Assembly: GCA_022820435.1 (NCBI GenBank)
Contig: JAJEFL010000016.1
Location: forward strand, 1 to 8,141
Direction of reading: 5' to 3'
Origin: Bin80 sp022820435
GTDB lineage: Bacteria; Bacteroidota; Rhodothermia; Rhodothermales; Bin80
Length of the DNA: 8,141 bases
The position numbers and the translations under genes were made by a program. The notes beneath the pieces were generated by a model. It did not search any database and was not told the origin of the DNA. It saw only the letters and a list, made by a program, of their open reading frames with translations. Numbering within the stretch: the first letter of the stretch is position 1; each line of letters starts with the position of its first letter. This document shows positions 7,694 to 8,141 of the stretch, one piece after another.

Positions 7694-8141
7694 CAACTAC
7701 ACGGTCTGTCTCGTATGCACGGTTCTAATGTTTGGATATTTTTCGGTGACAGAACCTCTTACGGGGCCTGGACATTCGGTATGGAGTGCTGCGGTATCCA
7801 CCAGAAAACGTGAATTTGCCCGGAAATCTCCCAGATTCATTCAGGTAAAAAGACCCTCAAAACTGCTGATCCCAATCAAGCGTTCGGATGAACCTTCTGC
7901 ATACATCTCCTGCATTGAAAGCCGAGAATGGGAAAACCCTGATCATCCTGCACATTTTGCGCATAGCCCAAATTCTGGCAATCTGCCGTAGAGACAGTTA
8001 TTTCAGCAGCGTCATCATCTTAACGGCTCTCTGCTGTTCGGTCTGCAGAACATAAAGATACGTGTCACTGGCGAGGCCCGACCCGGAAAACAGCACGCTA
8101 TGGCGACCGGCAGGCTGTACACCGTCCAGCAGTGTCTGCAC
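7694..8141. repeat. long direct repeat, copy B
   Basis: Second copy of 3535-3982, continuing past the right edge of the window. It holds the last 48 codons of a second T9SS-domain gene plus 304 bp of its downstream DNA. Single-base differences from copy A include changes that place a stop in one antisense frame, which argues that the flank is not coding. Confidence 0.95.
7998..8141 (-). CDS. 3' end of a second T9SS-secreted protein (partial)
   Basis: The last 47 residues and stop of a minus-strand gene whose body lies right of the window. The residues run from VQTLLDGVQPAGRHSV through GLASDTYLY to AVKMMTLLK. They match the FN3 protein's C-terminus except for one Met-to-Val change; the only other base change is silent. 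This is the end of a T9SS type-A sorting domain, so the protein is predicted to be secreted by the same route. By analogy it may be another FN3-repeat protein, but its N-terminal modules cannot be seen. Same strand and same 3' flank as the neighbouring FN3 gene suggest tandem paralogues. Confidence 0.88.
   Translation of the reverse strand: MQTLLDGVQPAGRHSVLFSGSGLASDTYLYVLQTEQQRAVKMMTLLK

Overview
The window looks like an accessory, repeat-rich stretch of a Gram-negative bacterium of the Bacteroidota/Rhodothermota/Balneolota/Ignavibacteriota type. The main clue is a C-terminal domain beginning LEQNYPNPFNPST and ending in a basic KMMTLLK tail. This is the sorting signal for the type IX secretion system (T9SS), which is confined to that broad group. 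Exact taxonomy cannot be fixed from this sequence. No rRNA, tRNA, transposase, integrase or CRISPR array was seen.

Layout, left to right. Positions 1-276 hold four copies of a 70-bp tandem repeat that runs off the left edge. Positions 277-1247 are gene-poor, with one possible broken gene on the minus strand (300-585). Positions 1248-3497 (+) encode a 749-residue APC-family amino-acid/polyamine-type permease whose C-terminal third is two universal-stress-protein-like (Usp) domains. A convergent 341-bp gap follows. Positions 3839-6877 (-) encode a large secreted protein of nine fibronectin type III (FN3) domains plus a T9SS sorting domain. Its promoter-proximal end is at 6877-7047. Positions 7058-7645 show coding-like but frame-broken remnants on the minus strand. 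At the right edge (7998-8141, -) is the 3' end of a second gene with an almost identical T9SS sorting domain.

Two structural points stand out. First, the FN3 gene has no good in-frame start. An ATG at 6962 opens a frame that reaches the gene only if a run of ten C (minus strand) at 6917-6926 is one shorter or two longer. The corrected protein would have a convincing 40-residue signal peptide. This is either a homopolymer sequencing error or an ON/OFF phase-variation switch seen in the OFF state. Second, positions 3535-3982 and 7694-8141 are direct repeats (12 mismatches in 448 bp by hand count, no gaps). They span the end of the T9SS domain and about 300 bp of downstream noncoding DNA. They bracket a 4,159-bp unit that contains the whole FN3 gene, so the locus looks like a tandem array of secreted-protein cassettes able to recombine.

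The permease and the FN3 protein are convergently transcribed and show no evident functional link. The permease would act in the inner membrane and the FN3 protein at the cell surface or outside the cell.
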